A stretch of DNA of 64,000 bases from Branchiostoma floridae (GCF_000003815.2 NC_049981.1:9832654-9896653), one strand, 5' to 3'. Counted from the first letter of the stretch, positions 22,008 through 32,348 are shown. Notes: generated by a model from the letters alone, not told the origin. Translations and numbers: made by a program.

Positions 22008-23939
22008 ATGAAGTTCCTTATCGTTGTGATTGTGTTGGCCGTTCTGGCTAATGCAGAGGTGATGATGCTGTTGTTGTTTTGTTTTACGAGGGGTGATCAG
22101 TAAGTTCTGTACCTCACCGAGAAAAAAATATGCGCAACTCAAATTTTGGGGCATGATTATAAAGTATAAAGCCTTTTATGAATGTCTACCAAAATTCAGA
22201 TCATTTCACCATTGCTGATCAAGCAACAAACACCCAGTAACGTTGGGTCAAAGAGAAGGAAAAACAACTGAACTGCGAACTGTGAGTTGCTCTGATGAAA
22301 GTCAAATCCCCACTTCTTTTTTTTCCAGCTGAAATACGGATATATGTAACGTTAAATGATTGATGCTACTAAGAGATTAAAAGTCAAAATTTCTTTTTAC
22401 CAACAGGCCGCTCCGAGGTTCAAGCCTAAGATGGCTCCCCAGCCTCGCATGTAAGTTGACTTTTATGCTCGCTTTACTTTTCTTGAAAGCCTTTTATCAT
22501 GCGTACTATAACGTCACAGCTTTGCAGAAAATTTGATACACGAGCAAGTACATGTAGCAGAATCTCAACGAAATTGAATACATCTAAAGATATTTCGATA
22601 GAGCTGTAACAACTATGCGATGATACGTACGGACTGTCTCCAACTGTTAGTAACAAAATTAGGATTTTAGGATTCGTTAGAACTACTGAAAAGACTGTCA
22701 TCTGTATGCGGTGTTACAGATTTCAAATATAGACTGAATATCATAAACAAACTTAGGGCACAAACTAATGTCATTCAATAGTTCAGGATGATTCAAAACT
22801 TTTCTTTTGTCTAAAACCATATACTCTGAAACTATCTAATACTTTTTTTAGTAGTTAGCCGTATGTGCTGTAAATTTTGTTTTGAAATTTGTTTTTGTTT
22901 TTACCCATAGCTCCTGCGATCTTCTGAGCATCTCCATCGGAGGGACCAACTTCGGTGATCAAAACTCCGCATGCACAGCTCACTGCCTCGTTCTGGGCTA
23001 CTCCGGCGGACACTGCAACAGCCATGATGATAACGTAAGTGTGGTAGATTGTGTATGTGTGTGTATGGGGGTGGGCGTTTGGGTGTACGGGTGTGTGGTT
23101 TTGCCGTGGGTGTATATAATGTATGGGAGAGAGAATGTGTGGAATTGTGGGTGCCTAGTTGGGTGTGTTTAAAACTTTATTACCTTCGCCACGAAGGTTA
23201 TATTTTGGGTGGCGTTTGTATGTTTGTGTGTTTGTGTGTGTGTGTTCGTAGAAGACCAGCATAACTCGGGAACGCTTAGATGGATTACATTGATAACTAT
23301 TCCAACATGTGACGTTGGTAAAGAGAAGGAGAAGAATATTGATAGGTAAATATTATGCAAATATAGGTCTAATTTGCATAATTAATTAGGAAATGCTGTA
23401 ATGCCATTGTGGTAAATGAGAGGATTTTCGTACTTGTGGCATTTGGAAGTTATGTCGAGGTGAGCATCATTGAACATTAATTATGCAAATGATACCTCAT
23501 TTGCACAAATTATGTGGGATGCCATGAATGCCTTCTTTCTTTAGATTGTGTACGTCTTATTGGGTGTTATTTGGGTGAAGGAGATGATGAATTAATATAA
23601 TTCATGCAAATGAGAACCTTATTTGCATAATCAATGGCAAAAATAACTAATATTCATTTGGCGAAGGTATGGGGCCTTGGAACTCTATTTCATTCACGGG
23701 AAACTCAAATTAACCTATATAAATTGTACAGGCCGATCGTTATTGAGGTCGTGAGGGACGTGTTTGGATGTGTGTGCGTGCGTGTGGTTGGGTGTTTGGG
23801 TGCGTGTAGGGCGTCCTAGGAATAAGTGAATATCTCTTCGTAAATGCTACTTTCCGACTCTAAGTGTTACAAGATAGGAACACTGGATATCTAACTATTC
23901 TTTCCTCTCTCTCTTCGACAGGTGTGTGCTTGTCACTAG
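22008..23939 (+). CDS. Defensin C, CS-alpha-beta antimicrobial peptide precursor (4 exons)
   Basis: Exons: 22008-22058, 22407-22450, 22911-23034 and 23922-23939, giving 78 residues. Signal peptide [17 protein letters not shown]; exon 2 [14 protein letters not shown]; exon 3 begins SCDLLSISIGG and carries C-TAH-C-LVLGYSGGH-C; exon 4 is VCACH plus stop. The cysteine spacing is C-x18-C-x3-C-x9-C-x7-C-x-C, the longest loops of the cluster: two extra residues (QN) in the C1-C2 loop and a DD insertion before C5. It ends in His like A, not Arg like D and E. The intron-1 donor is gtgatg, weaker than gtgagc of D and E. No AATAAA is seen close to the stop. The 3' region (23933-24100) is duplicated at 27218-27380. 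Secreted host-defence role is inferred from the fold signature. Confidence 0.85.
23180..23700 (+). repeat. Dispersed repeat with the ttcg...gaaggttat head, in intron 3 of defensin C
   Basis: Begins ttaccttcgccacgaaggtt, includes a tg-rich run and several atgcaaat-type AT-rich blocks (23340-23640), and matches the head of the repeats at 4412 and 27141. It accounts for most of the third intron. No coding potential. Confidence 0.55.
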
Positions 23940-24186
23940 AAGATGAGTCAACAAAGTAACATCGGCATGAAGACCACCTGGTGATGATTGCACTATCAGC
24001 AAACAACGGAAAATGAAATTCCGATTGAAATAGATGTTACTACATATTGATCTGCAAACTGGCCAAGTGACATTATTTGGAGGACACGTGCTTTGAGAAT
24101 ACTCGTCATCAAGGACGTTAGTGCCTTTGTGCACGTACCACGTTTGGGTAGCGCGAACGTATTTTGTGCTACTTTGAGAGTCATTG

Positions 24187-24376
24187 GGTAGGGTTAGGTT
24201 AGGGTTCGGTTTGGTTTAGGGTTAGGTGAGGGTTAGGATATAGGGATAGCGTTAGGGTTCGGGCAGGGATAGGGTTAGGGTTAGGGTTAGCTTAGGGTTG
24301 GGATAGGGATCGGGTTAGGTTAGGGTTTGGTAAGGTTAGGGTTAGCTAAGGGTTCGGTTAGGGTTCGTATAGGGTT
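24187..24376 (+). repeat. Degenerate interstitial telomere-type repeat (ttaggg)
   Basis: About 190 bases of ttaggg units mixed with variants such as ttcggg, gatagg and ttaggt. The densest pure run is near 24265-24285 (gggttagggttagggttagc). It sits between defensin C and the D promoter and is absent from the equivalent place between D and E. Confidence 0.85.
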
Positions 24377-24799
24377 GCAAGCCACAAGTGTTGTAGGTGC
24401 TACATGTACGTGGTACTGATACAATCGTCATAGCCACGTGATTGGCATGTGATAAACACAACACAATCACGTGATAACTGACACGCGATCAGCTAGTAAG
24501 ATTGCATGACGTACGTGTAAGGGTCATTCACCTAGGGGTGCATTCGGTGCTTGGAAAAAATCGCCATAAAAACATGAATATAAAGCACACAGTTTATGTA
24601 TGTATGTATCAAAATATGATAGATTATATATGATAGAAAAAAAGAAAAATATGATAAATTATATATGATGAAAAAAATAGAAGGAAACATTTACTGTAGT
24701 ACTGTTGCAAAAGGTTGCGGGCGGGAGAAGCCACGCGTGTACGTTCACGTAATAATGTTTACTTGTGTTGAATTCCTACCACTGTCCTTAACAACAGAC

Positions 24800-24893
24800 A
24801 TATTGAGGATATAGTATATCAATAGATGATACGCTATCGCTGAATCATGATTCCGGCACAGATGCAACTTTTCCCGCGCAAATAGTATAAAAA
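24800..24893 (+). promoter_or_regulatory. Core promoter of defensin D
   Basis: Contains gtcaatag-like sequence (atcaatagatgatacgctat), agatgcaacttttcccgcgc, and a strong TATA box (tataaaaa, 24886-24893), followed about 25 bases later by the shared leader tctgcagacgatatttctga. Almost identical to the promoter of E. Confidence 0.78.
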
Positions 24894-24971
24894 AGCACGC
24901 GTACATCGATCTCTGCAGACGATATTTCTGACCGCTGACCCAGGACACGTTCCGACCTGACCCGCTGCACC

Positions 24972-26860
24972 ATGAAGTTCCTCATCGTTGCGATTGTGCT
25001 GGCCGTTCTGGCTAATGCTGAGGTGAGCTCTTTAGGTTACAGCCCTATGTTCCGGCTGCCCTATGTCCCAACTGCCTTATATGATTCCAACGGTCCTATG
25101 TCTTGACACGCCCATTTTCCTATACTACAATGTTCCAATACCCCAACTTGTTCGACAACGCTGTGCTTGGACACCCCCAATACACCTCTATGTTATGACA
25201 CACTTATTATATATTTATACTACCCCATGTTCCGACTTCCCTGTGCCATGGATACCACCATGCCAAGGACACCTCCATGTCCCGAAAACCCTCATGTTTC
25301 GACAAACCTGTGTTCCGACACCCCCACGTTCCGACAACCCTATGTTTCGACACGCCTTGTTCCGACACCCCTATGTTCCGACACCCCTTGTTCCGACAAC
25401 CCTATGTTCCGATACCCCTATGTTCGGACACCCCTATGTCACCCAATGTTCCTAACGTTTCATGCTACTTTGAAACAATATATCAGAGTCTATTCGTTTT
25501 TACCAACAGGCCGCCCCGAAGTTCAAGCCCAAGATGGCTCCCCAGCCCCGCATGTAAGTTTTATACTCGGTTTACTCTTTGTTTTTCCGCCGTACTGTGC
25601 AGAAACGTTCAATACCGTAGCAACGCTAGTTCACATTTATCCACCGGGTAACCTATCTCTGTTCAAGGAGGTTGAAAAAGGGGCTTCTTGATCTGTTGAG
25701 TTTTGTTAGAGTGACAGGATGTGAGGCGTAAGATGGTAGAATGGAAACGTAGGCCAAAGTTCATCGATCCCACAGGCTGGCAGCTGAGGAATGTCAGTAC
25801 AGATCAACTTCATCAGAATTAGCTAGCAAAAAATTTACAATGATTGATAAGATATGCATGAAATTAACAAAAACTCGCGGAGGTATCAGATCTTCGCTCC
25901 CTGTTTTTTTTTTCTTTTTTTTTTAATCTGTTGTTATTTTCGTTGTAGCACCTGCGATCTTCTGAGCTTCTCCTTCGGAGGGGCCAGCTTCGGTGACTCC
26001 GCATGCTCAGCTCACTGCCTCTTTCTTGGCTACCGAGGGGGGTACTGTAACAACCAAAACGTAAGGGCACGTGACTGTATATGTGGGTGTTTAGATGTGT
26101 GGGTTTGTGCGTGTCTGTAGGGGTAGTAGGCGTTAGTGTGTATCTTACAGACATTTGAATACTATATCGATATCATAGTATTGGTCACTCTTCATAAGCT
26201 GCATTGAAAATAATGTCGAAAGAAAACGGGCAAATTCAGGGTATCATAATTTAATATATACATTCCATAACAATAGGCCAATGTCGATGATCGTCAAATG
26301 TCCAAAAAGTCCAATTGAAAGCTTACCTATACAGCAGAACAATCACAACACCCAAGTTTCATATGATGCTACCGTTGGCGCATGCAGTTATACATACATG
26401 TAGCAGTGACATTTGCCCATCATAATAGCTAGTTGTGTGTGATATGATAACGTTATTAAAGACTTTCCTGTGCACTTTGTTCCCTGTTATTATGAAAACG
26501 TTGGGTGTAAACTTCACGGTCCGTGTGAATTTTCGGACACAAAGTGTTAACATGTACACAATATTAAAATATTAACTGTATTGATAGCTAACCCCTTTCA
26601 CCTTTATCCGTGGGGTAACCTATATCCGTTGTTTTTAAAAGCAGGGTAGTTAGGGATATTCAGTCGACGGACGGCGGTTTCTAACTGCAATATTTTGAAA
26701 GTAACGGCAATTTGAAGCCACCTTGCGTCGACTGAATATACCTAAAAGCCATGCTTTTAAAAACAACGGATATAGGTTACCCCGCGGATAAGGATGAACT
26801 GATGAGTTGTTTTCTCATACTATTCCTCCCTTTCCTCCTTAGGTCTGCACCTGCCGCTAG
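24972..26860 (+). CDS. Defensin D, CS-alpha-beta antimicrobial peptide precursor (4 exons)
   Basis: Exons: 24972-25022, 25510-25553, 25949-26060 and 26843-26860, giving 74 residues. Signal peptide [17 protein letters not shown]; exon 2 [14 protein letters not shown] (one Arg-to-Lys change from C and E); exon 3 begins [11 protein letters not shown] and has [15 protein letters not shown]; exon 4 is VCTCR plus stop. Spacing is C-x16-C-x3-C-x9-C-x5-C-x-C, close to insect-type defensins, which also use CDLLS, H-C and GGYC. Intron phases 0, 2, 0; donors gtgagc, gtaagt and gtaagg; acceptors caacag, ttgtag and ccttag. AATAAA lies at 26939-26944. Intron 1 is filled with a 16-base minisatellite; intron 3 holds a palindromic element. 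Predicted product: secreted cationic antimicrobial peptide. Confidence 0.9.
25041..25450 (+). repeat. 16-bp minisatellite in intron 1 of defensin D
   Basis: Imperfect repeats of ccctatgttccgacac. The best-preserved run is about 25310-25440. It starts about 20 bases after the exon-1 donor and runs to about 60 bases before exon 2. Open frames across it on the + strand arise from the repeat and are not genes. The same unit fills the start of intron 1 of E. Confidence 0.88.
26604..26791. mobile_element. Palindromic MITE-like element in intron 3 of defensin D
   Basis: The left end ttatccgtggggtaacctat, followed by atccgttgtttttaaaa, is mirrored at the right end (cggataggtt-type, ending ccgcggataa). 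A nested inner pair attcagtcgac / gtcgactgaat is also present. A paralogous copy is in the same intron of E, and single termini persist at 19922-19956 and near 25637. Confidence 0.82.
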
Positions 26861-26989
26861 AGGGTCCCTCATTACAGTGGAGTAGTCATGGAGACAACCT
26901 GGCAACAAAAATATGTCTTGATCCGATATCATCACAGTAATAAATGACTGTTCAATCATTCAGGTGTTTTTATTCATGTTAGCTTTATG

Positions 26990-27175
26990 TAGCCTGGGTG
27001 TCAGCCAATTATTACTGGCACGGGGCTCCTAAAGTGCTCGCTGAACTCTTTCAGGGCATAACGTTATATATAGGAGCCCAGTGTGTAGTATATACAATGC
27101 AGTTAGTTTTTGAAAACTGTCACAAATATACAATCCTAGTTACCTTCGCCAAGAAGGCTATATTTTTCTAACATG
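26990..27175. other. 3' flank of defensin D with repeat fragments
   Basis: Contains tagcctgggtgtcagccaat...aggagcccag, whose paralogue after E (32471-32580) forms an inverted-repeat structure, and a fragment ttaccttcgccaagaaggct of the dispersed repeat. No gene. Confidence 0.5.
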
Positions 27176-27714
27176 CTTTCTGCATAGCCCATGTTAAGAT
27201 TGTAAAAAAAAAGACACTAGAAGATGAGTCAACAAAGTAATATCGGCATGAAGACCACCTGGTGTTGATTGCAAGATCAGCAAACAACGGAAAATGAAAT
27301 TCCGATTGAAATAGATGTTACTACATTGATCTGCAAACTGGCCAAGTGACATTATTTGGAGGACACGTGCTTTGTACGTGCCAACGTGGTACTGATACAA
27401 ACCTCTATCCAACCTCCTTGGATAAACACAACATACTAGTAATCACGTGATAACTGACACGCGATCAGCTAGTAAGCTTGTATGAACAAGGGGTCATTCA
27501 CATAGGGGTGAATTTGGTGCTTGGAAAAAATCGCCCTAAAACATGGATATAAAATACACAGTGCATCAACATATGATAAGTTATTAATGATAAGAAAATA
27601 AGAAAACAGTTACTGTAGTACTTTTGAAAAAGGTTGTGGACGGGGCCACGCGTGTAATAATGTTTACTTGTGTTGAAGGTTTACCACTGTCCTTGACAAT
27701 GGACATATTGAGGC

Positions 27715-27798
27715 TAAAGTATGTCAATAGATGATACGTTATCATTGAATCATGATTCCGGTACAGATGCAATTTTTCCCGCGCAAATGGTATAAAAA
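27715..27798 (+). promoter_or_regulatory. Core promoter of defensin E
   Basis: Contains gtatgtcaatagatgatacg, agatgcaatttttcccgcgc and TATA box tataaaaa (27791-27798), with the same leader tctgcagacgatatttctga. Nearly the same as the D promoter apart from short indels. Confidence 0.78.
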
Positions 27799-27882
27799 CC
27801 CGCGTGTACACGGATCTCTGCAGACGATATTTCTGACACTGACCCAGGATCTAGGACACGTTCCGACCTGACCCGCTTCACC

Positions 27883-30800
27883 ATGAAGTTCCTCATCGTT
27901 GCGATTGTGCTGGCCGTTCTGGCTAATGCTGAGGTGAGCTCTTTGGGTTACAACCCTATGTTCCGGCTGCCCTATGTTCCGACTGCCCTATGTCACAACA
28001 CCCCTATGTTATCACACCCCTATGTTCCTCACCCTATGTTATCACACCCCATGTTGCGGCACCCCTATGTTCCGATCTGACTCCGACACCCCTTTTATCC
28101 GACACCCCTATCTTCTGACAACCCTATATTCCGACACCCTCATGTTCCGAAACTCTCATGTTTTGACGCCCCTATGTTCTGACACCCCTATGTTCCGAAA
28201 CTCTCATGTTTTGACACCTCTGTTCGGATCCGACACCCCTATGTTCCACATGATCCGACACCCCTTTGTTCCAACACCCCTAACATCACCGATACCCCCA
28301 TGTCCCGACACACCCATGTTCTATTATTCCCTAGCCCTAACGTCAACACCTACATAACAAGAGTTCGTAGACCTCAGGCCTGCATGAAATGTATTGGGTG
28401 TCTGTAGATCTATTGTTTTTTTTCCCTTTTCGTCCATGGTTGCGTGGTTGGAAAAGTGAGATTTTTACCGTGTTGCTTGTGCACCATGCAAAAGTCTGAA
28501 ATTCCATTTTTGGAATGTGTAAGTTTGGGCATGGATGAACATTACTTATTTTGGACTTCTTAAGCATGTAACCAACCACAGAACCTTGAAGTTGTTGAGA
28601 TGACTTTTCCTACCTTTTTTTTTTTTGGTCTCAGATGGCCCATGTAGTTATTCTGTCACAAATGATATATTCAGTACTGATATCTTCCTATTTCAATGTA
28701 CTGACCTAATGCAGCTGCTAAATCTCCTTAGTGTGGCAATGATATTCATTAAAGATTTATTTCTGGAGTGTTATATCACTTGACACTTGAAGGTTATTTG
28801 CATAATTTGACCAATAATATTTTTACAGTAATTCCATAGACAATATGAATAGTGGTAGCCCCCATCCTGCAGCAACAGTTAGTCCCAGGGTGGTATGATA
28901 TTTTTATTCAATCCGTCCAACTAAAACCTAAATCTCTTGAAGTACCTAAGCCAAATTTAACAGCAGAATTTACTATTCAAAATGTCCTTGTCAATCCCAT
29001 TCATAGATGGCAAGCTGCTGGCAACTTTAAAAAGTTCAGAAAGCTGTTGTAGTCAGAGTGAACACCCAGCAAACATCCCCCAAAATCAATGAGCAGTTGC
29101 TTAGAGGGGGAAAACAATTTCATCATATTTTTGTAGTAACAAAATGCAACAAACGATACTAAAGTTAAAACAGAACAAAGCCTCTACCACTTAACCCTGC
29201 TCGTACTATAAGCAGGCCCAAAAATCAAGCGAATATGACTAGCTCCAAACTACAAATTACCTGCATACAATACGGAAATGGCATCCCCAAAGAAACAACA
29301 AGAAACACAGGAAAAATCATACACATACCTTTCTCTAACACTCAAGCTCTATACATTTCTCCTCCACTTTAGAAAGTTGTATCTTCTGCTGATTGCCACA
29401 CAGGGTAAAGGAACTTGTACCAGAACTTTAAATTCAGTACTACACAGCTCTCAAAACACCACAAACTCGGACTAAGAAGCAAACTCAAATTGTACCTAAC
29501 CAATACACCAACAGATACTAGTACATCATCTGGCATGAGACAATGTTGATACAAAGTAACCTGATACATTGAAGGTGGCCCGGCCAGATGACGGTTCTAC
29601 ACGGAAACTTAAAGACCTATCAATCAACCCAAACCCAAGCGTCACCTGTTTTACAACCAAGCAGATATTGGGAGGATGCCCCAACCACACAAAAACAGGG
29701 TCAACCTATACAGTATCAAGTTCAAGCACTAGGAGGCCCAAAATCAAACCTGACCACCAAGACACCACGAACAATTCACGTACCAAATAGCAACACAATG
29801 GCACCTTGCGTTCCTGAGATACAGCGCACACCCCGTGCCCGCACAAAAAGTAACCTAAAATGTCAAGTTCAAGCACCAAGGGCGCCAAAATCAAAATTGA
29901 GAATTATTCAGCCACCGCCAACACATGTGCCAAATATCATTGCGCCAGCACCAACCGTTCAGAAGATATAACTCCGGAAATACCCCTCCCGGACACAAAA
30001 TTCGACCTGCCGGGTCAAGTTCAAACGCGACAAGGCCCAAAGTCAATCCTAGGCAACAGGCAACAACCCCCCACCCATGCACCAAAAATCGTTGCAATCG
30101 CGCGTATCGTTCCAGACACACAGCGCCAAAAGTGCCTCCAAAACACCAAAAATGCCACCTGCAATGTCATGTCCAAAATCAAACCTGAGTGTCAAGACAC
30201 CACCCCCAACCCGCATACCAAAAATCGCCGTGCTCGCACCATATGTTCTCGAGATACAGCGCCCTATTATATAAAATCCCCAGCTTCCAAATTTTCCCAC
30301 GCCCGTGAAAACCATACCTGCATACATGCAGGTAACAAGTAACATATGGGTGTCGGAACATATATTGGGTTATCGGCAGTTGTTTTTTTTACAGAGATCT
30401 AGACTTTTCGACTTTATCTAAATACTAAATAACTGATTTTTGTATCGTTATCAAGAGGGTATTAACGTGCTTCCCAGCCAAGTTCTAAGATTTAAAAAAT
30501 ATCCAGTTTTATGCTACTTTGAAACAATATTTGTTTTTACCAACAGGCCGCCCCGAGGTTCAAGCCCAAGATGGCTCCCCAGCCCCGCATGTAAGTTTTA
30601 CACTTGGTTTACTCTTTGGTAGATGCTTTCCGCAGAAACGTTCAAGAACGCTGCATCTTCACCAGTTTTATCTTTTCTTGTTTATTTGCGAATAGGCAAA
30701 TTCATGATCAACACTAATGGATTTTATGAGATTTACCTTTTCTCAGAGTCTGAGAATGGGTCAGATACTGTAGCCCAAGGGCATAATATAGGGATGTATA

Positions 30801-32348
30801 ATGACAATGACAATGACAATGATCTTTATTTGCATGACCTTGCCCATATGGGCTAAATGCAGTAGTTACATAAAACTTTGCTGTAAAGAATCTTTACAGT
30901 GGCAGTGGGAGAGACAGAACAACTAAGGCTATGCTACACTATAAGTACATCTATCGTTTACAAAATAGTCAAATATGTAATGCTATACTATTCTACAATT
31001 TACATGTCTCTTTTCTCTTCTTGAAACAAGTGTATATGAATTCACATAGTTTTTGCAGTACAATGTTGTCAGATGATTTCATTATGTATACAAAAAGCTC
31101 ATCTTTTACTAACTGTTTAGCTCGTGTATCAAAATTCAGGGCATTAATATAATGTACTTGGTAAATAAGCCATATGTACTTGTGTTGCCGTAACTGTATG
31201 CATTTCTAGTAATTCTCTTGCTGTCCCCGTGAAAACGGGGGTACTCTTTTTTTGTACTTTGTTGTTGTTTTCCTTGCAGCACCTGCGATCTTCTGAGCTT
31301 CACCATCGCAGGGGCCAACTTCGGTGACTCCGCATGCGCAGCTCACTGCCTCATTCTGGGCTACGGCGGGGGGTACTGTAACAGCCAAAATGTAAGTGCG
31401 GTGTTTGGATGTGTGGGTGGGTGGGTGTTTGGATAGGTAGTAGGCGTCAGTATGTATCTAAAGCTAAGGGCACAACCCGCCGTACGTGCAATTTGTCCGT
31501 ATGTTTTTTTTTGGGAGGCCACGTCCGCCACGTATTTCTGAAAACGTTCAGGCTCTGCAGGGCAGGCGCGTCGCCCGTACTGGTACGTACGGGGAGCGAA
31601 TCCGCAGCCCGATGGCACACAAAGTTTTGCCTGCACGTTAAGTTCTACGGCGTTTCTGTGTGCTCTAAAATCCGTCGGATTCCCTACGAGTTCGTACGGA
31701 GGAGGTACTTACCACTTACGGATCCCACAAGATTGCCCACGTTTTGGCACGTAGACAGCACGTATTTGCACGTACGACAAGTTGTGCCCTTAGCTTTACA
31801 GACATTTGAATGCTCTATCACAGTACTGGTCACTCTTCATAAGACAAATGTAAAAAGGAAACAGGCAAATTCAATGTGTCAGAATTGTGAACATTCCAGG
31901 TCACCCAACACAATAGCTCAATGTCGATCATCATGATATAACGTTATCAAAGACTTTCCGTGCTCACGTTGTTCTCTGTTATCATGGAAACGTTGGATGT
32001 TACTTTCACGGTCCATGGGAATTTTCGGACACAAACTGTTAAAATGTACAAATATTCACATATTTCCTGTGTAATATCCAACCCTACTTCACTTATACCC
32101 GCGGGTCACCTCTATCGGTTGTTTGAAACATGTATACACTCGACGGGCGGTGGTTTCAATCTACAATATTTTGAAAATGTTGCAGTTTGAAAAAAAAGTC
32201 CGTCGAATGAATCTCTAAAAATATCCCTAAATACCCTTTTTTCAAAAACAACGGATATAGGTTACCCCGCGGATAAAGATGAACTGTTGATGAATCAATT
32301 GTTCATATCATTCCTCCCTTCTTTCCACAGGTCTGCACCTGCCGCTAG
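27883..32348 (+). CDS. Defensin E, CS-alpha-beta antimicrobial peptide precursor (4 exons)
   Basis: Exons: 27883-27933, 30547-30590, 31280-31391 and 32331-32348, giving 74 residues. The signal peptide is identical to D at the protein level. Exon 2 is [14 protein letters not shown]; exon 3 begins [11 protein letters not shown] and has [15 protein letters not shown]; exon 4 is VCTCR plus stop. Spacing is C-x16-C-x3-C-x9-C-x5-C-x-C, as in D. Intron 1 is about 2.6 kb, enlarged by a 16-base minisatellite, a roughly 150-base tandem repeat and an A/C-rich tract. Intron 3 contains two palindromic elements. AATAAA lies at 32420-32425. E and D share flanks, introns and 3' sequence, so they are a recent tandem duplicate; exon 3 changes include SFSFGG to SFTIAG. 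Predicted secreted antimicrobial peptide. Confidence 0.9.
27955..28330 (+). repeat. 16-bp minisatellite in intron 1 of defensin E
   Basis: Imperfect copies of ccctatgttccgacac and shorter variants. Same unit and same position relative to the exon-1 donor as in D, so it predates the D/E duplication and has since changed in copy number. Confidence 0.87.
28830..29640. other. Remaining intron 1 sequence of defensin E
   Basis: A/C-biased on the + strand. A 66-codon frame at 28852-29052 is isolated, with no recognised domain. Nothing else to report. Confidence 0.4.
29640..30280 (+). repeat. About 150-bp tandem repeat in intron 1 of defensin E
   Basis: About four diverged units start near 29715, 29860, 30013 and 30160. 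Recognisable blocks are caagttcaagcac, ggcccaaaatcaaacctga, caccaaaaatcgttgc-type and gagatacagcgc. The whole stretch is A/C-rich on the + strand, so several overlapping frames stay open; these are not genes. Absent from D. Confidence 0.68.
31459..31798. mobile_element. 340-bp palindromic element in intron 3 of defensin E
   Basis: Left end taaagctaagggcacaac then ccgtacgtgcaa; the right end is the inverted complement (ttgcacgtacgacaagttgt, then gcccttagcttta). A partly matching copy lies at 541-712. It is missing from intron 3 of D, so insertion followed the D/E duplication. Overlapping long frames have no protein support. Confidence 0.8.
32093..32276. mobile_element. Palindromic MITE-like element in intron 3 of defensin E
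   Basis: Paralogue of the element at 26604-26791. The right end (aaaaacaacggatataggtt, then accccgcggataa) is well kept; the left end (ttatacccgcgggtcacctc) is more diverged. It is 54 bases from the last exon. Confidence 0.78.

Noticed and set aside
24187-24376. True telomere end
   Set aside because: Units are degenerate and the flanks on both sides are ordinary defensin-locus sequence.
25063-25691. Overlapping + strand frames of 124-174 codons
   Set aside because: They are translations of the 16-bp minisatellite in intron 1 of defensin D and run through its exon 2 in other frames.
29588-30345. Several open frames of up to 160 codons on both strands
   Set aside because: They lie in an A/C-skewed tandem repeat within intron 1 of defensin E; strand bias removes stop codons.
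31409-31936. 175-codon + strand frame
   Set aside because: It starts in defensin E intron 3 and is mostly a palindromic mobile element (31459-31798).
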